A stretch of 64,000 bases of DNA from CAYMZZ01 sp046297935 (GCA_046297935.1 JBKBHA010000004.1:310001-374000), one strand, 5' to 3'. Positions 1 through 9,425 are shown, counted from the first letter of the stretch. Translations and numbers: made by a program. The notes: a model not told the origin generated them from the sequence alone.

Positions 1-1
1 A

Positions 2-430
2 GAGGGACTTGCAGGAAAAATCCGCCTTCAGGTAGGGGATTCCGAAACAATAAACTTTGCGGAAAATACGTTTGATGGCGGAATGGTAGCTTTCGGGGTG
101 CGCAACTTTGAGAATCTGGAAAAAGGCCTCTCGGAAATAAATAGGGTACTGAAACCCGGAGCCCGGCTCGTAATTCTGGAGTTTTCCCGTCCACGTCAGC
201 CCATTCGCAGCTTTTACAATATTTATATGAAATGGCTGGCACCGCAAATGGCCCGCTGGTTCAAGACAAATAAGGCAGCTTACCAATATTTAAATGAATC
301 AGCCAATGCGTTTCCGGACAGGCAGCGGCTGGTTGATATTCTAAAAAAATGTGGTTTTACCGATACCCGTTACAAATCGTTAAGCTTAGGAATATGTTGC
401 ATTTACACCGGTTTCAAACCGTCGGCATAA
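2..430 (+). CDS. ubiE: Demethylmenaquinone methyltransferase UbiE/MenG, C-terminal part (5' end outside window)
   Basis: SAM-dependent C-methyltransferase of menaquinone/ubiquinone synthesis. The reading frame is open from base 2, so about 142 C-terminal residues are present of a family usually near 240. Visible family signatures are the AFGVRNF motif, a following EINRVLKPG segment and the ILEFSRP strand, which are characteristic of the UbiE/MenG fold. The frame ends at a TAA. It overlaps the start of the porT-like gene by about 37 bp, suggesting translational coupling. In Bacteroidota the quinone is menaquinone, so MenG is the expected role. The ATG at 83 is internal, not the true start. Confidence 0.93.
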   Translation, partial: EGLAGKIRLQVGDSETINFAENTFDGGMVAFGVRNFENLEKGLSEINRVLKPGARLVILEFSRPRQPIRSFYNIYMKWLAPQMARWFKTNKAAYQYLNESANAFPDRQRLVDILKKCGFTDTRYKSLSLGICCIYTGFKPSA

Positions 431-1128
431 AAATTTTTTCCGTAGCCCTGTTGCTGATGGCCAGCCTGACCGACCTGAAAGCACAGCGCCGCGAAATGTA
501 CCTCTACGATCACGATTACAAGCCCTACTATTTCGGTCTCACATTCAGCATCAACTCGGCAAGGTTTCATACACAAATGCACTCGCAGTTTCTTGCCAAC
601 GACAGTGTGTTGGTAGCCGAGCCCATGAATTCTGGTGGCTTTTCGTTGGGCCTCTCTGCTACTGCCCGCATTTCAGATCGCTTCCAGGTGCGTTTCAACC
701 CGCAACTGTCCTTTCTGGAACGCAGCATCTATTATAAACTGAAATTTCCGGAAGGTGGAGAAACAGAGATGACCAAAACGGTTGAATCCACCAACGTATC
801 CTTTCCTTTCCAATTGAAATTACAAAGCGACCGGATAGGTAATTTCCGTGTTTATCTGATGGGAGGATTTAAAGCCGATATTGACCTGGCCAGCAATGCG
901 CGAGCAAAAAAGGCAGAAGACCTGGTGAAGATTAAACAGTTCGACTTCGGCCCTGAATTGGGCATTGGTTTCAATTTCTTTTTCCAAAGCTTCATTCTTT
1001 CCCCTGAAATAAAAATCAGCAATGGCCTCCCCAATATTCATAGCCGCGATGCCAGCCTGAAATACTCCAGCGTATTCGACAAGATTCAGTCGAGAATGAT
1101 CACGTTTTCTATTCACATCGAAGGCTAG
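394..1128 (+). CDS. porT: PorT-family outer-membrane beta-barrel protein
   Basis: 245-residue secreted protein starting at an internal ATG, MLHLHRFQ..., chosen because it gives a signal peptide (hydrophobic KIFSVALLLMASL ending near KAQ). The mature part is rich in alternating beta-strand patterns with aromatic residues (YYFGLTFSINSARF, FELGIGFNFFF-like strands), as in small porin-like barrels. A PorT-like gene directly after ubiE is a familiar Bacteroidota arrangement; PorT is needed for type IX secretion in Porphyromonas. The frame is also open upstream to 349, inside ubiE. Assignment rests on size, barrel pattern and neighbour; other barrel families are possible. Confidence 0.72.
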   Translation: MLHLHRFQTVGIKIFSVALLLMASLTDLKAQRREMYLYDHDYKPYYFGLTFSINSARFHTQMHSQFLANDSVLVAEPMNSGGFSLGLSATARISDRFQVRFNPQLSFLERSIYYKLKFPEGGETEMTKTVESTNVSFPFQLKLQSDRIGNFRVYLMGGFKADIDLASNARAKKAEDLVKIKQFDFGPELGIGFNFFFQSFILSPEIKISNGLPNIHSRDASLKYSSVFDKIQSRMITFSIHIEG

Positions 1129-1170
1129 ACGAATTATGCCTTTGGCAATGAGAAGACCTGGCGGCAGGAA

Positions 1171-1245
1171 GGTGTGCAAATGTGCAAATGTGCAGGTGTG
1201 CAAGTGTGTAATTGGAATTTGCTAATTTGTTAATTCGCTAACTTG
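1171..1245 (+). repeat. Short tandem repeats of period 8 (GTGCAAAT and AATTTGCT types)
   Basis: About four to five units of GTGCAAAT, GTGCAGGT and GTGCAAGT are followed by units resembling AATTTGCT, AATTTGTT and AATTCGCT. They lie in the convergent gap between the porT-like gene and the Wzi-like gene. The unit length (8) differs from the 7-bp arrays elsewhere in the window, but the GTG-plus-purines style is similar. Confidence 0.75.
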
Positions 1246-1270
1246 ATTTTTATTGGCGAATCTTTCAATC

Positions 1271-1417
1271 AGCGCAATCTGCGTTAAAATCTGCGTGATC
1301 TGCGGGAAAAGAACTGTTGCCCTTAAGAAAGATTACAAACAGAGCAGACTTTCTGTTCCCACAGATGAAAAATCCACTTCCCACTCTCCACTCCCCATTC
1401 CCCACTTCCCCCTCTCA
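1271..1417. repeat. Composite intergenic element, copy A: TCTGCG core plus C/T-rich array
   Basis: A forward core of repeated TCTGCG words ending in GATCTGCGGGAAAAGAAC (about 1271-1315) is followed by an inverted half around CTGTTCCCACAGAT (about 1352-1365). A pyrimidine-rich run of CCACTCTCCACTCCCCATT type then reaches 1417. Read on the minus strand that run is G/A-rich and begins at the TGA stop of the Wzi-like gene (1415-1417). The same core occurs near 42381-42520 and 61645-61780. Confidence 0.8.
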
Positions 1418-3157
1418 AAAATCAAACTCTCTCCTAAACATATTCCATCTCACCCCAAAGGAGACCACCGAAGTATTTTCATCGAAGACCGGGGCGGTGC
1501 GTGTTTTGGTACGCCGATAGCTCGCATTTAGTTCCAGAAAGAAATTTTCCCGCCATTCGTATTGAATCAGCAATGATCCGTACAGCACATTGGTCTTCCA
1601 GCCCGATCCAATTTTAAAGCCATAGTCCATGGTGCGATAGGGCGGTGTATTAGGCAGAAATATATTGCTGCCATAGTTGGCCGCACTCGAGTCGCGGCCC
1701 TGTACATAATACATTAGTCTTGCCTGTATGAGCCAGCGCGGAGCAGGTTGATAACGGGCCACGCCGATCCATTCGGAGAAATTGGCCATCAGTGGGTGTG
1801 CCAGGGGTTGATTATAGTGGGTATAGTTGGCCACCGAGTCGTTATGCGAATAGGTAAACGGCCTTACTGCGTTGTGTTCAATTTGAAGATCGAGGTTCTG
1901 AATGCGGAAGGCATCGATGTATTTGGCGCCAATCTGCCAGCCAAACTTATTGGCCCACCAGCCATCAGCTGCCCTTATTTCCGACAACTTGAATTCGTCG
2001 AGCAGCAATTGCCCATATACCTGAAACTTCTTCGCAATGCTCGCTTTGAAATCAAGACCGGCAACGGCATTGTCGAAGCTGCCATTTTGTTGTTCAATGG
2101 ATCGATAAAAGATAACAGGGTTCAGATACGAGAAATCGAATCGGTTGGGACGGCCAAATATTACTCCCTCAAAAAGTCCGATGTTCAGCCAGCGGGTAAC
2201 ATTGATATCGAGATGGTGCATGGCTGCGTATTTTTTCCCGATCAAACGATCGCCGCCACGTTGTTCGGCATTTTGAAGTTCCAGAAACAGGTTCTGATAG
2301 TTGAATTTCCAGATTCGTGTATTGAGTTTTAAAAACAGCATATTGCTGCCAAAATCACTCAGAAAAAGGCTGCGCTGGCCATTGCCAATGAACTGTTTGT
2401 CGTATCCAAAACTAATATCAATGAATTTTGCAGCATTGAACGTAAAATAACCTCGCGCATCGAAATAGTCCACACCGCCCGGATCTTTAAAGGATTTGTA
2501 AAAGCCATTGCCGGGAACAGCATCGCGCTCCGAAATAAACTGTTGAGCCCAGCTGGGATCGCGTTCCTGATTATCGGTCAGGTACGCAGCAAATCCAATT
2601 TTTTTACCAATCATTCCGCGCAGCGAAATACCACGGCTGTTGAGAAACAAATGCTGATCATTGTCGGCTTCCCTGGAAATCACATACTGGAAAACCGGAT
2701 TGATGACCAGGTTAAATTCGGGAGTATGAACTTCATATAAATTAGCCGGTGTAGTGTAGAAACGACGTGCAATGGGCTTGCGGCTTTTATAAAGTGCCCG
2801 CTCAGAATCGCTGAGTTCAACCAGGTTGTTCAGGTAAGCCCTTTCGATATTGTAACGGTCCACTTTCGACAGTTCGGGATTGCCCGGGTTGGCCAGGTAA
2901 CGACGAATGCCTTCTACCACATACTTCTGACGATTAAATGGCCTGGTCTTTGAAAAATTGAGAACCGAATCGTTGCCTGCCTTTATTTCAAGCCGCTCCA
3001 TCAAACGATATGCTTTATCATCGCCGGGTAGAAATGTGGATTGGGCCTGCAATTTTGCGGCACAAATGCCAAAGGTAGTAGCGAGTAAAACAAGACCCCT
3101 GCAGAATTGGTTTTCAAGAAATCCTGTCGGTCTTACAAGGGTTTTTATAAATTGCAT
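1415..3157 (-). CDS. Wzi-like outer-membrane beta-barrel protein
   Basis: 580-residue exported protein with a hydrophobic N-terminal segment ending around KLQAQ. It is composed mainly of amphipathic beta-strands (for example FLKLNTRIWKFNYQNLFLEL and FLELNASYRRTK), with a terminal aromatic FDF typical of barrels. Size, an N-terminal helical region with short tandem motifs and the barrel pattern resemble the capsule-assembly Wzi family common in Bacteroidota. No capsule genes are adjacent. The TGA stop is the first unit of a purine-rich repeat array on the coding strand. The start ATG gives a rather long n-region; a later start cannot be excluded. Confidence 0.6.
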   Translation of the reverse strand: MQFIKTLVRPTGFLENQFCRGLVLLATTFGICAAKLQAQSTFLPGDDKAYRLMERLEIKAGNDSVLNFSKTRPFNRQKYVVEGIRRYLANPGNPELSKVDRYNIERAYLNNLVELSDSERALYKSRKPIARRFYTTPANLYEVHTPEFNLVINPVFQYVISREADNDQHLFLNSRGISLRGMIGKKIGFAAYLTDNQERDPSWAQQFISERDAVPGNGFYKSFKDPGGVDYFDARGYFTFNAAKFIDISFGYDKQFIGNGQRSLFLSDFGSNMLFLKLNTRIWKFNYQNLFLELQNAEQRGGDRLIGKKYAAMHHLDINVTRWLNIGLFEGVIFGRPNRFDFSYLNPVIFYRSIEQQNGSFDNAVAGLDFKASIAKKFQVYGQLLLDEFKLSEIRAADGWWANKFGWQIGAKYIDAFRIQNLDLQIEHNAVRPFTYSHNDSVANYTHYNQPLAHPLMANFSEWIGVARYQPAPRWLIQARLMYYVQGRDSSAANYGSNIFLPNTPPYRTMDYGFKIGSGWKTNVLYGSLLIQYEWRENFFLELNASYRRTKTRTAPVFDENTSVVSFGVRWNMFRREFDF

Positions 3158-3191
3158 GATAAGAATTTAACGGAATAACAGGCAATAAATT

Positions 3192-4535
3192 ATGCAAATA
3201 TATCTGATTAAGAACATTCTGGCAGTCAACGAGGGCAGACAGTTCAGAACCGATGTGCTGATCAAAAACGGTCGTATTGAGCGGATGGATCCGCAAATTG
3301 ACCCGGGCACTGCGCGTGTAACAGAGATTAATGGTGAGGAGCTGCATCTTTTGCCCGGCGCTATTGACGACCAGGTTCATTTTCGGGAACCCGGCCTCAC
3401 CCATAAAGCTACTATCGCTACCGAAGCCAAAGCGGCTGTTGCAGGCGGTGTAACCAGTTTTATGGAAATGCCCAATACGGTGCCACCTGCTTACACGATT
3501 GAGCTGCTGGAGGAAAAATATGCCATAGCCAGCAGAAATTCACTGGCGAATTATTCATTTTATATTGGCACATCCAACGACAATGCCGAACAAACACTAA
3601 GAGCCAACGAATTCAAGAATAAAATTTGCGGCATCAAGATCTTTATGGGGAGTTCAACTGGCAATCTGCTGGTCGACAACCCGCTGATACTCGAAAAAGT
3701 ATTTCGAGAAAGCGAAATGCTTATTGCTACACATTGTGAAGAGGAGTCCATCATCAAAGCCAATCTGGCTAAATACAAAACTCCGGGGAGAGAACTGATG
3801 CCTGCTGATCATCCTTTGATACGCGATGTGGATGCATGTTTTGAGTCTTCTTACAAAGCCATACAGCTGGCCATGAAGCACAACACCAGGCTCCACATAC
3901 TCCATATCAGTACTGCAAAAGAGTTGCAGTTGTTTGGAAATATGCTGCCACTGGCGGAAAAGAGGATTACCGCCGAAGTGTGCGTGCACCATCTTCATTT
4001 TACAGCCGACGACTATGCCCGCCTTGGCAACAGGATTAAATGTAATCCCGCTATAAAGGCGGCCGAAAACAGAGACGCTCTGTGGGAGGCGCTTAATGAT
4101 GATCGGCTGGATGTAATTGCCACTGATCATGCGCCTCATACCTGGGAAGAAAAAATGGAGCCATACGAAAAGGCGCATGCAGGCCTGCCATTGGTACAGC
4201 ATCCGCTGCTGCTCATGTTGTACTATGTGAAACAAGGTAAGATCAGTATTGAAAAAGTTGTGCAGAAAATGAGCCATGCGGTTGCCGAATGTTATCAGAT
4301 CAAAGAGAGAGGCTACCTGCGCGAAGGTTATCATGCCGACCTGGTAATGATAAATATGAATGAACCAAATACTGTAACACGCGAATCATTGCTCTATAAA
4401 TGCGGGTGGAGTCCACTGGAGGGCTTTGAATTTCCTGCCAGCATTGAAGGTACTTTCATTAATGGACGACTTGTTTATGGAAAACAGGGTTGGGATGAGT
4501 CTCACACAGGTAGTCGTCTGGAATTTGACCGTTGA
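3192..4535 (+). CDS. pyrC: Dihydroorotase
   Basis: 447-residue zinc amidohydrolase that interconverts N-carbamoyl-aspartate and dihydroorotate in pyrimidine synthesis. The metal-binding HFREPG motif is at residues 63-68 and GITSFMEMPNT-like sequence follows. A THCEEE segment and the TDHAPH motif (catalytic Asp about 312) are present. GIKIFMGSSTG carries the lysine region normally carboxylated in class I enzymes. The length fits the allantoinase-like class I type. The start is 34 bp from the divergent Wzi-like gene, and a MutS-like gene follows after 23 bp. Confidence 0.95.
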   Translation: MQIYLIKNILAVNEGRQFRTDVLIKNGRIERMDPQIDPGTARVTEINGEELHLLPGAIDDQVHFREPGLTHKATIATEAKAAVAGGVTSFMEMPNTVPPAYTIELLEEKYAIASRNSLANYSFYIGTSNDNAEQTLRANEFKNKICGIKIFMGSSTGNLLVDNPLILEKVFRESEMLIATHCEEESIIKANLAKYKTPGRELMPADHPLIRDVDACFESSYKAIQLAMKHNTRLHILHISTAKELQLFGNMLPLAEKRITAEVCVHHLHFTADDYARLGNRIKCNPAIKAAENRDALWEALNDDRLDVIATDHAPHTWEEKMEPYEKAHAGLPLVQHPLLLMLYYVKQGKISIEKVVQKMSHAVAECYQIKERGYLREGYHADLVMINMNEPNTVTRESLLYKCGWSPLEGFEFPASIEGTFINGRLVYGKQGWDESHTGSRLEFDR

Positions 4536-4558
4536 TCATTTGAAAACAGCGCCCGCTC

Positions 4559-5875
4559 ATGCAAATCGATACTATTTCATTCAACGATATTGCGATCTTT
4601 CATACCGAAGAGGAGTTTTCAATTTTTCACAAATTGAACTTCACCCGTACAACCGGTGGCAAGGAATGGTTGCGCCGTTTTTTTACCGAACCATTTAGCG
4701 ATCTTGAAAGGATACGGGGCACGCAGCGCATCATCCGTACGCTGGTGGAACATGTACACGATTGGCCCAATGATATCAGCAATGGGACCATACTGGTGAT
4801 GGATAAATTTCTCGACTACTCGCTCGACCCCATTAGTGAAAGTGCCAACTCGCTCAACAATATATTTTACAAATGGCTGCACAGCGAAGATTATTCGATG
4901 GTAAAATATTCGGTGAGTCATTTCGCCGACTTCTACCGGGGCATGCGTCAGATCACAGAGTTGCTGAGCATCGTAGAACTACCTAAAAACATTCGGATCT
5001 ACCTGGAGCGTGCCGAACAGTTGTTGCGGGAAGCACCACTTGCTGAGCTCGCCGCCACTGATAAAAAACGCAGGTTTACGCGAAATGAAAATTTGAGGTA
5101 TGGCTATTTTTTGCGTGGACGTTATCGTAGCAGCACGCTGGAGCTGATGGAAATATTTAGCCGACTCGATGCCTGGTACAGTATGGCAGTGGCTATGAAA
5201 ACCTATCAGCTCTCTTTTCCTGAATTTGTTGAGCAGGAAACGCCGCTGGTGCAGGCGCAGGGACTATACCATGTCATGATTCCGCATCCCGTGCCTTATG
5301 ATCTGCAAATGGATCCCTCTCACAATTTCCTGTTTCTGACTGGTGCTAACATGGCTGGAAAAAGTACCCTCATCAAATCAGTAGGGGCGGCAGTGTTTCT
5401 GGCGCATATTGGAATGGGCGTTCCAGCCCGACAAATGCGGTTGACTTTGTTTGACGGGCTTATCAGCAATATCAACGTGATGGATAATATCGCCCGTGGT
5501 GAAAGTTATTTTTTCAATGAAGTACAGCGTATAAAAAACACCGTGGAAAAAATCAACAACGGCCGCAAATGGCTGGTGCTGATCGACGAACTGTTTAAGG
5601 GTACCAATGTACAGGACGCTATGAAGTGTTCTACTACCGTTATAAAAGGACTGATAAAGATCAAAAATTCTCTTTTCATTCTTTCAACGCACCTCTACGA
5701 AATAGGCGAGGAATTGCAGCAATATCCGAATATTTCGTTCCGGTATTTTGAAACACAGGTGGAAAATGATCAGCTTAGCTTTTCATACCAACTACGCGAG
5801 GGCATCAGTAACGACCGCCTCGGTTATGTGATCCTCAAGCGGGAAAAAGTAGTGGAAATGCTGGAGCGGCTTTGA
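4559..5875 (+). CDS. MutS-family ATPase lacking a mismatch-recognition domain
   Basis: 438-residue protein with a MutS core/lever region followed by the MutS ATPase. Walker A is TGANMAGKST at residues 261-270; NVMDNIARGESYFFNEVQRIK and the Walker B-like LVLIDELFKGTN follow. It is far shorter than MutS (about 850) and has no N-terminal mismatch-binding domain and no C-terminal Smr nuclease as in MutS2. It belongs to the small MutS-like proteins widespread in Bacteroidota, whose role is not settled (repair, recombination control or other DNA remodelling). The 23-bp gap from pyrC suggests cotranscription. Confidence 0.85.
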   Translation: MQIDTISFNDIAIFHTEEEFSIFHKLNFTRTTGGKEWLRRFFTEPFSDLERIRGTQRIIRTLVEHVHDWPNDISNGTILVMDKFLDYSLDPISESANSLNNIFYKWLHSEDYSMVKYSVSHFADFYRGMRQITELLSIVELPKNIRIYLERAEQLLREAPLAELAATDKKRRFTRNENLRYGYFLRGRYRSSTLELMEIFSRLDAWYSMAVAMKTYQLSFPEFVEQETPLVQAQGLYHVMIPHPVPYDLQMDPSHNFLFLTGANMAGKSTLIKSVGAAVFLAHIGMGVPARQMRLTLFDGLISNINVMDNIARGESYFFNEVQRIKNTVEKINNGRKWLVLIDELFKGTNVQDAMKCSTTVIKGLIKIKNSLFILSTHLYEIGEELQQYPNISFRYFETQVENDQLSFSYQLREGISNDRLGYVILKREKVVEMLERL

Positions 5876-5942
5876 TGGATTGCGCTGTATATTTACACAG
5901 GCGGTTAGCCGCCGGCTTTTATTTCACCCACATTTTTTAGCC

Positions 5943-7529
5943 GTGCGTAAATTCATTTTTCTTCCCTTCGCCTTACTGCTTGCCGGTCTGAATGGCCAGG
6001 CTCAGCACAGGCTGGATGTAATCCATTATGTATATGAAATTGGATTGCAGGATAACGATGATCGAATTACGGTAGATGTTGGCATCCGATTCAGGCCGCT
6101 GGCCAAAATGGACACCCTTGTTTGGGACCTTACCGCTCCGGTGGGAGAGGGCATGAAGGGAATGAAGGTGAGCAGCCTTTTTATCAATGAAGATCCGGTA
6201 CGTTTTTTACAAAGAGACCAGGAATTGCTGGTGATTCCCCGACGTGCTTTGTCTGACACAACAGAATATTTGATGAAAGCAAGCTATTCGGGAATACCCG
6301 TCGACGGACTGATCATTTCAAAAACGCGCTACGACAGCCGCAGCTTTTTTGCAGACAACTGGCCCAACAGAGGACATAACTGGATGCTCTGTCATGATTT
6401 TCCCGGCGATAAGGCTAAGGTGGATTTTGTAGTCACAGCTCCAATGAAGTACACGGTTGTAGCCAACGGATTAAAGTTTGCCGAGTATCCGGCTGCAGAA
6501 GGATTTCGAACAACGCATTGGCGGGAAGAAGTGCCCATTGCGAGCAAGGTAATGGTAATTGGAGTGGCGGAAATGGCGGTGGGGCAGGTGGCATTATTCG
6601 ACAATTGTATACCTGTATTTAGCTACGTGTATCCCCAGGATCGTGCAAAGGGATTTTATGATTATGCCCTCACGTCCGATATTCTGCATTACTATCAGGA
6701 ACTGGTAGGGCCTTATGGCTACCGAAAACTGGCCAATGTACAATCCAAGACGATTTTCGGTGGCCTCGAAAATGCCAACACCATCTTTTATATGGAAACC
6801 AGTGTTGATGGCAAACGGGGGGCTGAATCACTAATGGCACATGAAGTAGCCCATCAGTGGTTTGGCAATATGGTGGGTGAAAAGGAATTTGCCCATATCT
6901 GGCTGAGCGAGGGATTTGCCACCTACCTTACTATCATGTACATGGAGTACACACATGGTCGTGAAAAAGCGATCGAGATGTTGAAAGAAGACCGGCGGAA
7001 CGTGATAGATTTTGCGGCCCGTTCCAATCTCCCTGTGGTGAACCACGATCGCGACTATATGCAGCTTCTCAATGCGAACAGTTATCAGAAAGGCGGCTGG
7101 ATATTGCATATGATCCGAAGCGAAATTGGCGACAGCCTGTTCAGGAAAGTGCTCCGCCGCTACTATGCCGATTTTTATGGCGGCGTAGCCGACAGTCACG
7201 ACTTTCAACGGATTGTGGAAGATATATCAGGCCGAAGCTGGAACAGGTTCTTTGATCAGTGGCTTAACAAGCCAGGCATTCCCAGGCTTCGGATGGCATG
7301 GCGTTACCTGCCCGCAAGCAGACAGGCCGAAGTGAAGGTAGAGCAGCTTCAAAAAACTGATTTTGAATTCCCGTTGTCTGTTCTTTTTCGCTGCGAAAAT
7401 GGGAAAGAACGAACAGAGATTATTAAGGTGAGAGGACCTGAAACAAAAGTCCTGATCGATTTGCCCGAAAAGCCGGCAGAAATGATCGCTGATCCCGACA
7501 CCCGTCTGTTATTTGAACAGGTAAAATAA
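5943..7529 (+). CDS. Secreted M1-family zinc metallopeptidase (aminopeptidase-like)
   Basis: The frame opens at a TTG (5880), but the GTG at 5943 is preferred because it begins a clean signal peptide (VRKFIFLPFALLLAGLNGQAQ region). The resulting 528-residue protein has the M1 active site HEVAH at 300-304 with the third zinc ligand Glu323 in WLSEGFA. Just upstream is GGLENAN, a variant of the substrate-gripping GGMEN motif. The C-terminal extension after about 450 is beta-rich. It probably cleaves peptides in the periplasm or at the surface. It starts shortly after the MutS-like stop. Confidence 0.9.
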   Translation: MRKFIFLPFALLLAGLNGQAQHRLDVIHYVYEIGLQDNDDRITVDVGIRFRPLAKMDTLVWDLTAPVGEGMKGMKVSSLFINEDPVRFLQRDQELLVIPRRALSDTTEYLMKASYSGIPVDGLIISKTRYDSRSFFADNWPNRGHNWMLCHDFPGDKAKVDFVVTAPMKYTVVANGLKFAEYPAAEGFRTTHWREEVPIASKVMVIGVAEMAVGQVALFDNCIPVFSYVYPQDRAKGFYDYALTSDILHYYQELVGPYGYRKLANVQSKTIFGGLENANTIFYMETSVDGKRGAESLMAHEVAHQWFGNMVGEKEFAHIWLSEGFATYLTIMYMEYTHGREKAIEMLKEDRRNVIDFAARSNLPVVNHDRDYMQLLNANSYQKGGWILHMIRSEIGDSLFRKVLRRYYADFYGGVADSHDFQRIVEDISGRSWNRFFDQWLNKPGIPRLRMAWRYLPASRQAEVKVEQLQKTDFEFPLSVLFRCENGKERTEIIKVRGPETKVLIDLPEKPAEMIADPDTRLLFEQVK

Positions 7530-7574
7530 AGCAGAAGCTTTTACAATTTAGTAACTTGTCCGAAGAGTACAGAG

Positions 7575-8255
7575 ATGGCAACAGGTAATAGCTGGAAAAC
7601 AGAAACCAAAACGGCCGCCAAGCGAATATTGATTGGGGTAATAACTGCTGTTGTTACCACTGCAGCAATTTACTTTCTTGGATTTGAGAGTTCTGCCAAA
7701 AAAGCTGATGAGGCGGAGGTTCGGAAAAATTCTATTAGGGTATGGAAGGAATTCGTAAAACTCGAAAACGGAGTGCAACCCAGGCACGATACCGTTTTTG
7801 CCCGCGCAGTCCGTTCCGCTATCACCGTGCAGGAAAGCAAGCGACTCGACAGTCTGATTTCGACGAAATTTATCGACAGCCTGAAGATGTTGTCTGAAAC
7901 ACCAGATATTGATAAGGATCTGCTCCTTTTGTTGCAGAGCCGTATTGAGTTCAAAGAACAGGAGCAGGTTCGATCCACCGAGTATAAAGATCGCTTTATC
8001 CGCTTGAGTGATACACTTGCGCCGCAGGAATATAAAATGTTTCTGGTAGATGAGTTGAACAAGGAATTTGATGTGAAGCGAAACAACGCTGTTGAGCGCC
8101 TGGGCCATACCCTCGAAGACCTGCTGAATGTGATGGCAAAAAGGCACAAGTATCCATTTCAATTAAAAGACCTCAACTGGTATCCGGCTTTTCTTCAGTT
8201 ACGTACCGTCAGGCGCGAGGAAATCAGGCCCGACGATGCTCCTCCACCCATGTAA
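7575..8255 (+). CDS. Membrane-anchored protein of unknown function, paralogue of the next gene
   Basis: 226 residues. The first 35 contain a basic stretch (KTAAKRILIG) and one membrane segment (ITAVVTTAAIYFLGF), followed by Ser/Lys-rich sequence and a long, mostly helical charged domain. The N-terminus, the linker pattern (KK..KAEV...I..WK..V..EN) and a DHPF/KYPF-like element near the end match the following gene, so the two arose by duplication. No family is recognised. Topology is probably N-in with the helical domain outside the cytoplasm or facing the periplasm. Confidence 0.7.
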   Translation: MATGNSWKTETKTAAKRILIGVITAVVTTAAIYFLGFESSAKKADEAEVRKNSIRVWKEFVKLENGVQPRHDTVFARAVRSAITVQESKRLDSLISTKFIDSLKMLSETPDIDKDLLLLLQSRIEFKEQEQVRSTEYKDRFIRLSDTLAPQEYKMFLVDELNKEFDVKRNNAVERLGHTLEDLLNVMAKRHKYPFQLKDLNWYPAFLQLRTVRREEIRPDDAPPPM

Positions 8256-8296
8256 TACATCAAATAGAGTATTGGCCCAGGGTTATAACACCGGTA

Positions 8297-8312
8297 TTTT
8301 GCCCCGGCAAAA
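8297..8312 (+). repeat. Short perfect hairpin between the two paralogues
   Basis: TTTTGCC, two-base centre, GGCAAAA. It is small and followed by only a few A residues, so it is not a convincing terminator. It may be an RNA processing or attenuation element between the two related genes. Confidence 0.4.
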
Positions 8313-8323
8313 ACCTTCACATC

Positions 8324-9334
8324 ATGGCCAAACTAATCGGTACGGAGAGCAAAACCGTTATAAAGAATATTATTATCTCAGTAGTCACTACGGTTGCCGG
8401 AGCATTTGCCGTTTATTTTCTTGGTATTAAGGATAGCGGCAAAAAGATTTCCAAACTGGAAGTGGAGGATCGCACCATTGAAGCCTGGAAAACACTGGTC
8501 ACAGTCGAAAATATCTACACCAAAAACAGCACTACGCTGATTCGGGATGCGATGCAGCAGGGCAACTTCAAGGATGCCGCCGACCAGTCTGAGCTGGAGT
8601 CTAAAAAATTTCAAAACAGTTTGCAGGGAATCATCGACACAGAAGGTATTGATAGCGACTTGAAATCGCTTGTGCAACGAAGGCTGGAAAATGAACGAAC
8701 TCACCTGCCATTGAATCGTCGCTTTTATTTAATGTTAGACGAAGTGGTAGAAAGAGCTGTGGAAGAGGATTGGTCTGAAGAGAAATCACTTGATACCCTC
8801 AATGCCCGCATTAATTCCTTTGCTGAACAAACAAAGGGTGCCATGGATCGCAGCCTCAACGATATTGAGTCGCTCGCTAAAATATTGTCAGACCGATACG
8901 ACCATCCTTTTTCAATGGATGATTTTCTGATTGTTCAGATCTATCGCAACAAAAAGGATCCTTTCAGCATACTGGAAGACCAAAACAATCGACCGCCAAA
9001 GGGCGATGATGGAACACCGGGTGGTACCGGTAGCCTGGGCTCGCTGATAAACGGCAGCAAGCCCGAAGATTATTTTCCCGGTACCTGGGACGCCAATGGC
9101 GCAAAGATTTTTTTTGAAAGAAACGGAAAAATGCGCTGGGTTGTTGCCGACAATAGCTCGGAAGCGAACGGTAACTGGATTTATAAGGATAGCCGATTGA
9201 AAATGAAGGTGACTAACCCGCAAACAGGCAAAGAAGTGGAATGGGATTTCAATCTCGCAGGTGTGGAAGCCAATTATTTCTCGATGGTGCTGACTAAAGA
9301 ACCTTATAACTACTACCGCTTGATCCGAAAATAG
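8324..9334 (+). CDS. Membrane-anchored protein with C-terminal lipocalin-like domain, paralogue of the preceding gene
   Basis: 336 residues. The N-terminal membrane segment (IIISVVTTVAGAFAVYFLG) and the following helical domain resemble the 226-residue neighbour. After a Gly/Pro/Asp-rich linker near residues 220-245, a C-terminal beta domain begins around YFPGTWDANGAKIFFERNG. It continues with ANGNWIYKDSRLKM, the pattern of small lipocalin-like domains in Bacteroidota. That domain is missing from the first copy. Function unknown; a ligand-sensing or envelope role is inference only. Confidence 0.72.
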   Translation: MAKLIGTESKTVIKNIIISVVTTVAGAFAVYFLGIKDSGKKISKLEVEDRTIEAWKTLVTVENIYTKNSTTLIRDAMQQGNFKDAADQSELESKKFQNSLQGIIDTEGIDSDLKSLVQRRLENERTHLPLNRRFYLMLDEVVERAVEEDWSEEKSLDTLNARINSFAEQTKGAMDRSLNDIESLAKILSDRYDHPFSMDDFLIVQIYRNKKDPFSILEDQNNRPPKGDDGTPGGTGSLGSLINGSKPEDYFPGTWDANGAKIFFERNGKMRWVVADNSSEANGNWIYKDSRLKMKVTNPQTGKEVEWDFNLAGVEANYFSMVLTKEPYNYYRLIRK

Positions 9335-9425
9335 GGTTTTTGCCTCTATCTTTTCTGACAAAAATATCCGCTGTGGCCGAGGCTTTTCCCACAGGCATTG
9401 CTGGCAATTTCCCTAAATTGCTATT

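Noticed and set aside
1253..1531. 92-residue plus-strand frame between porT-like and Wzi-like genes
   Set aside because: It crosses the TCTGCG repeat and the antisense of the Wzi-like gene end; composition is repeat-like.
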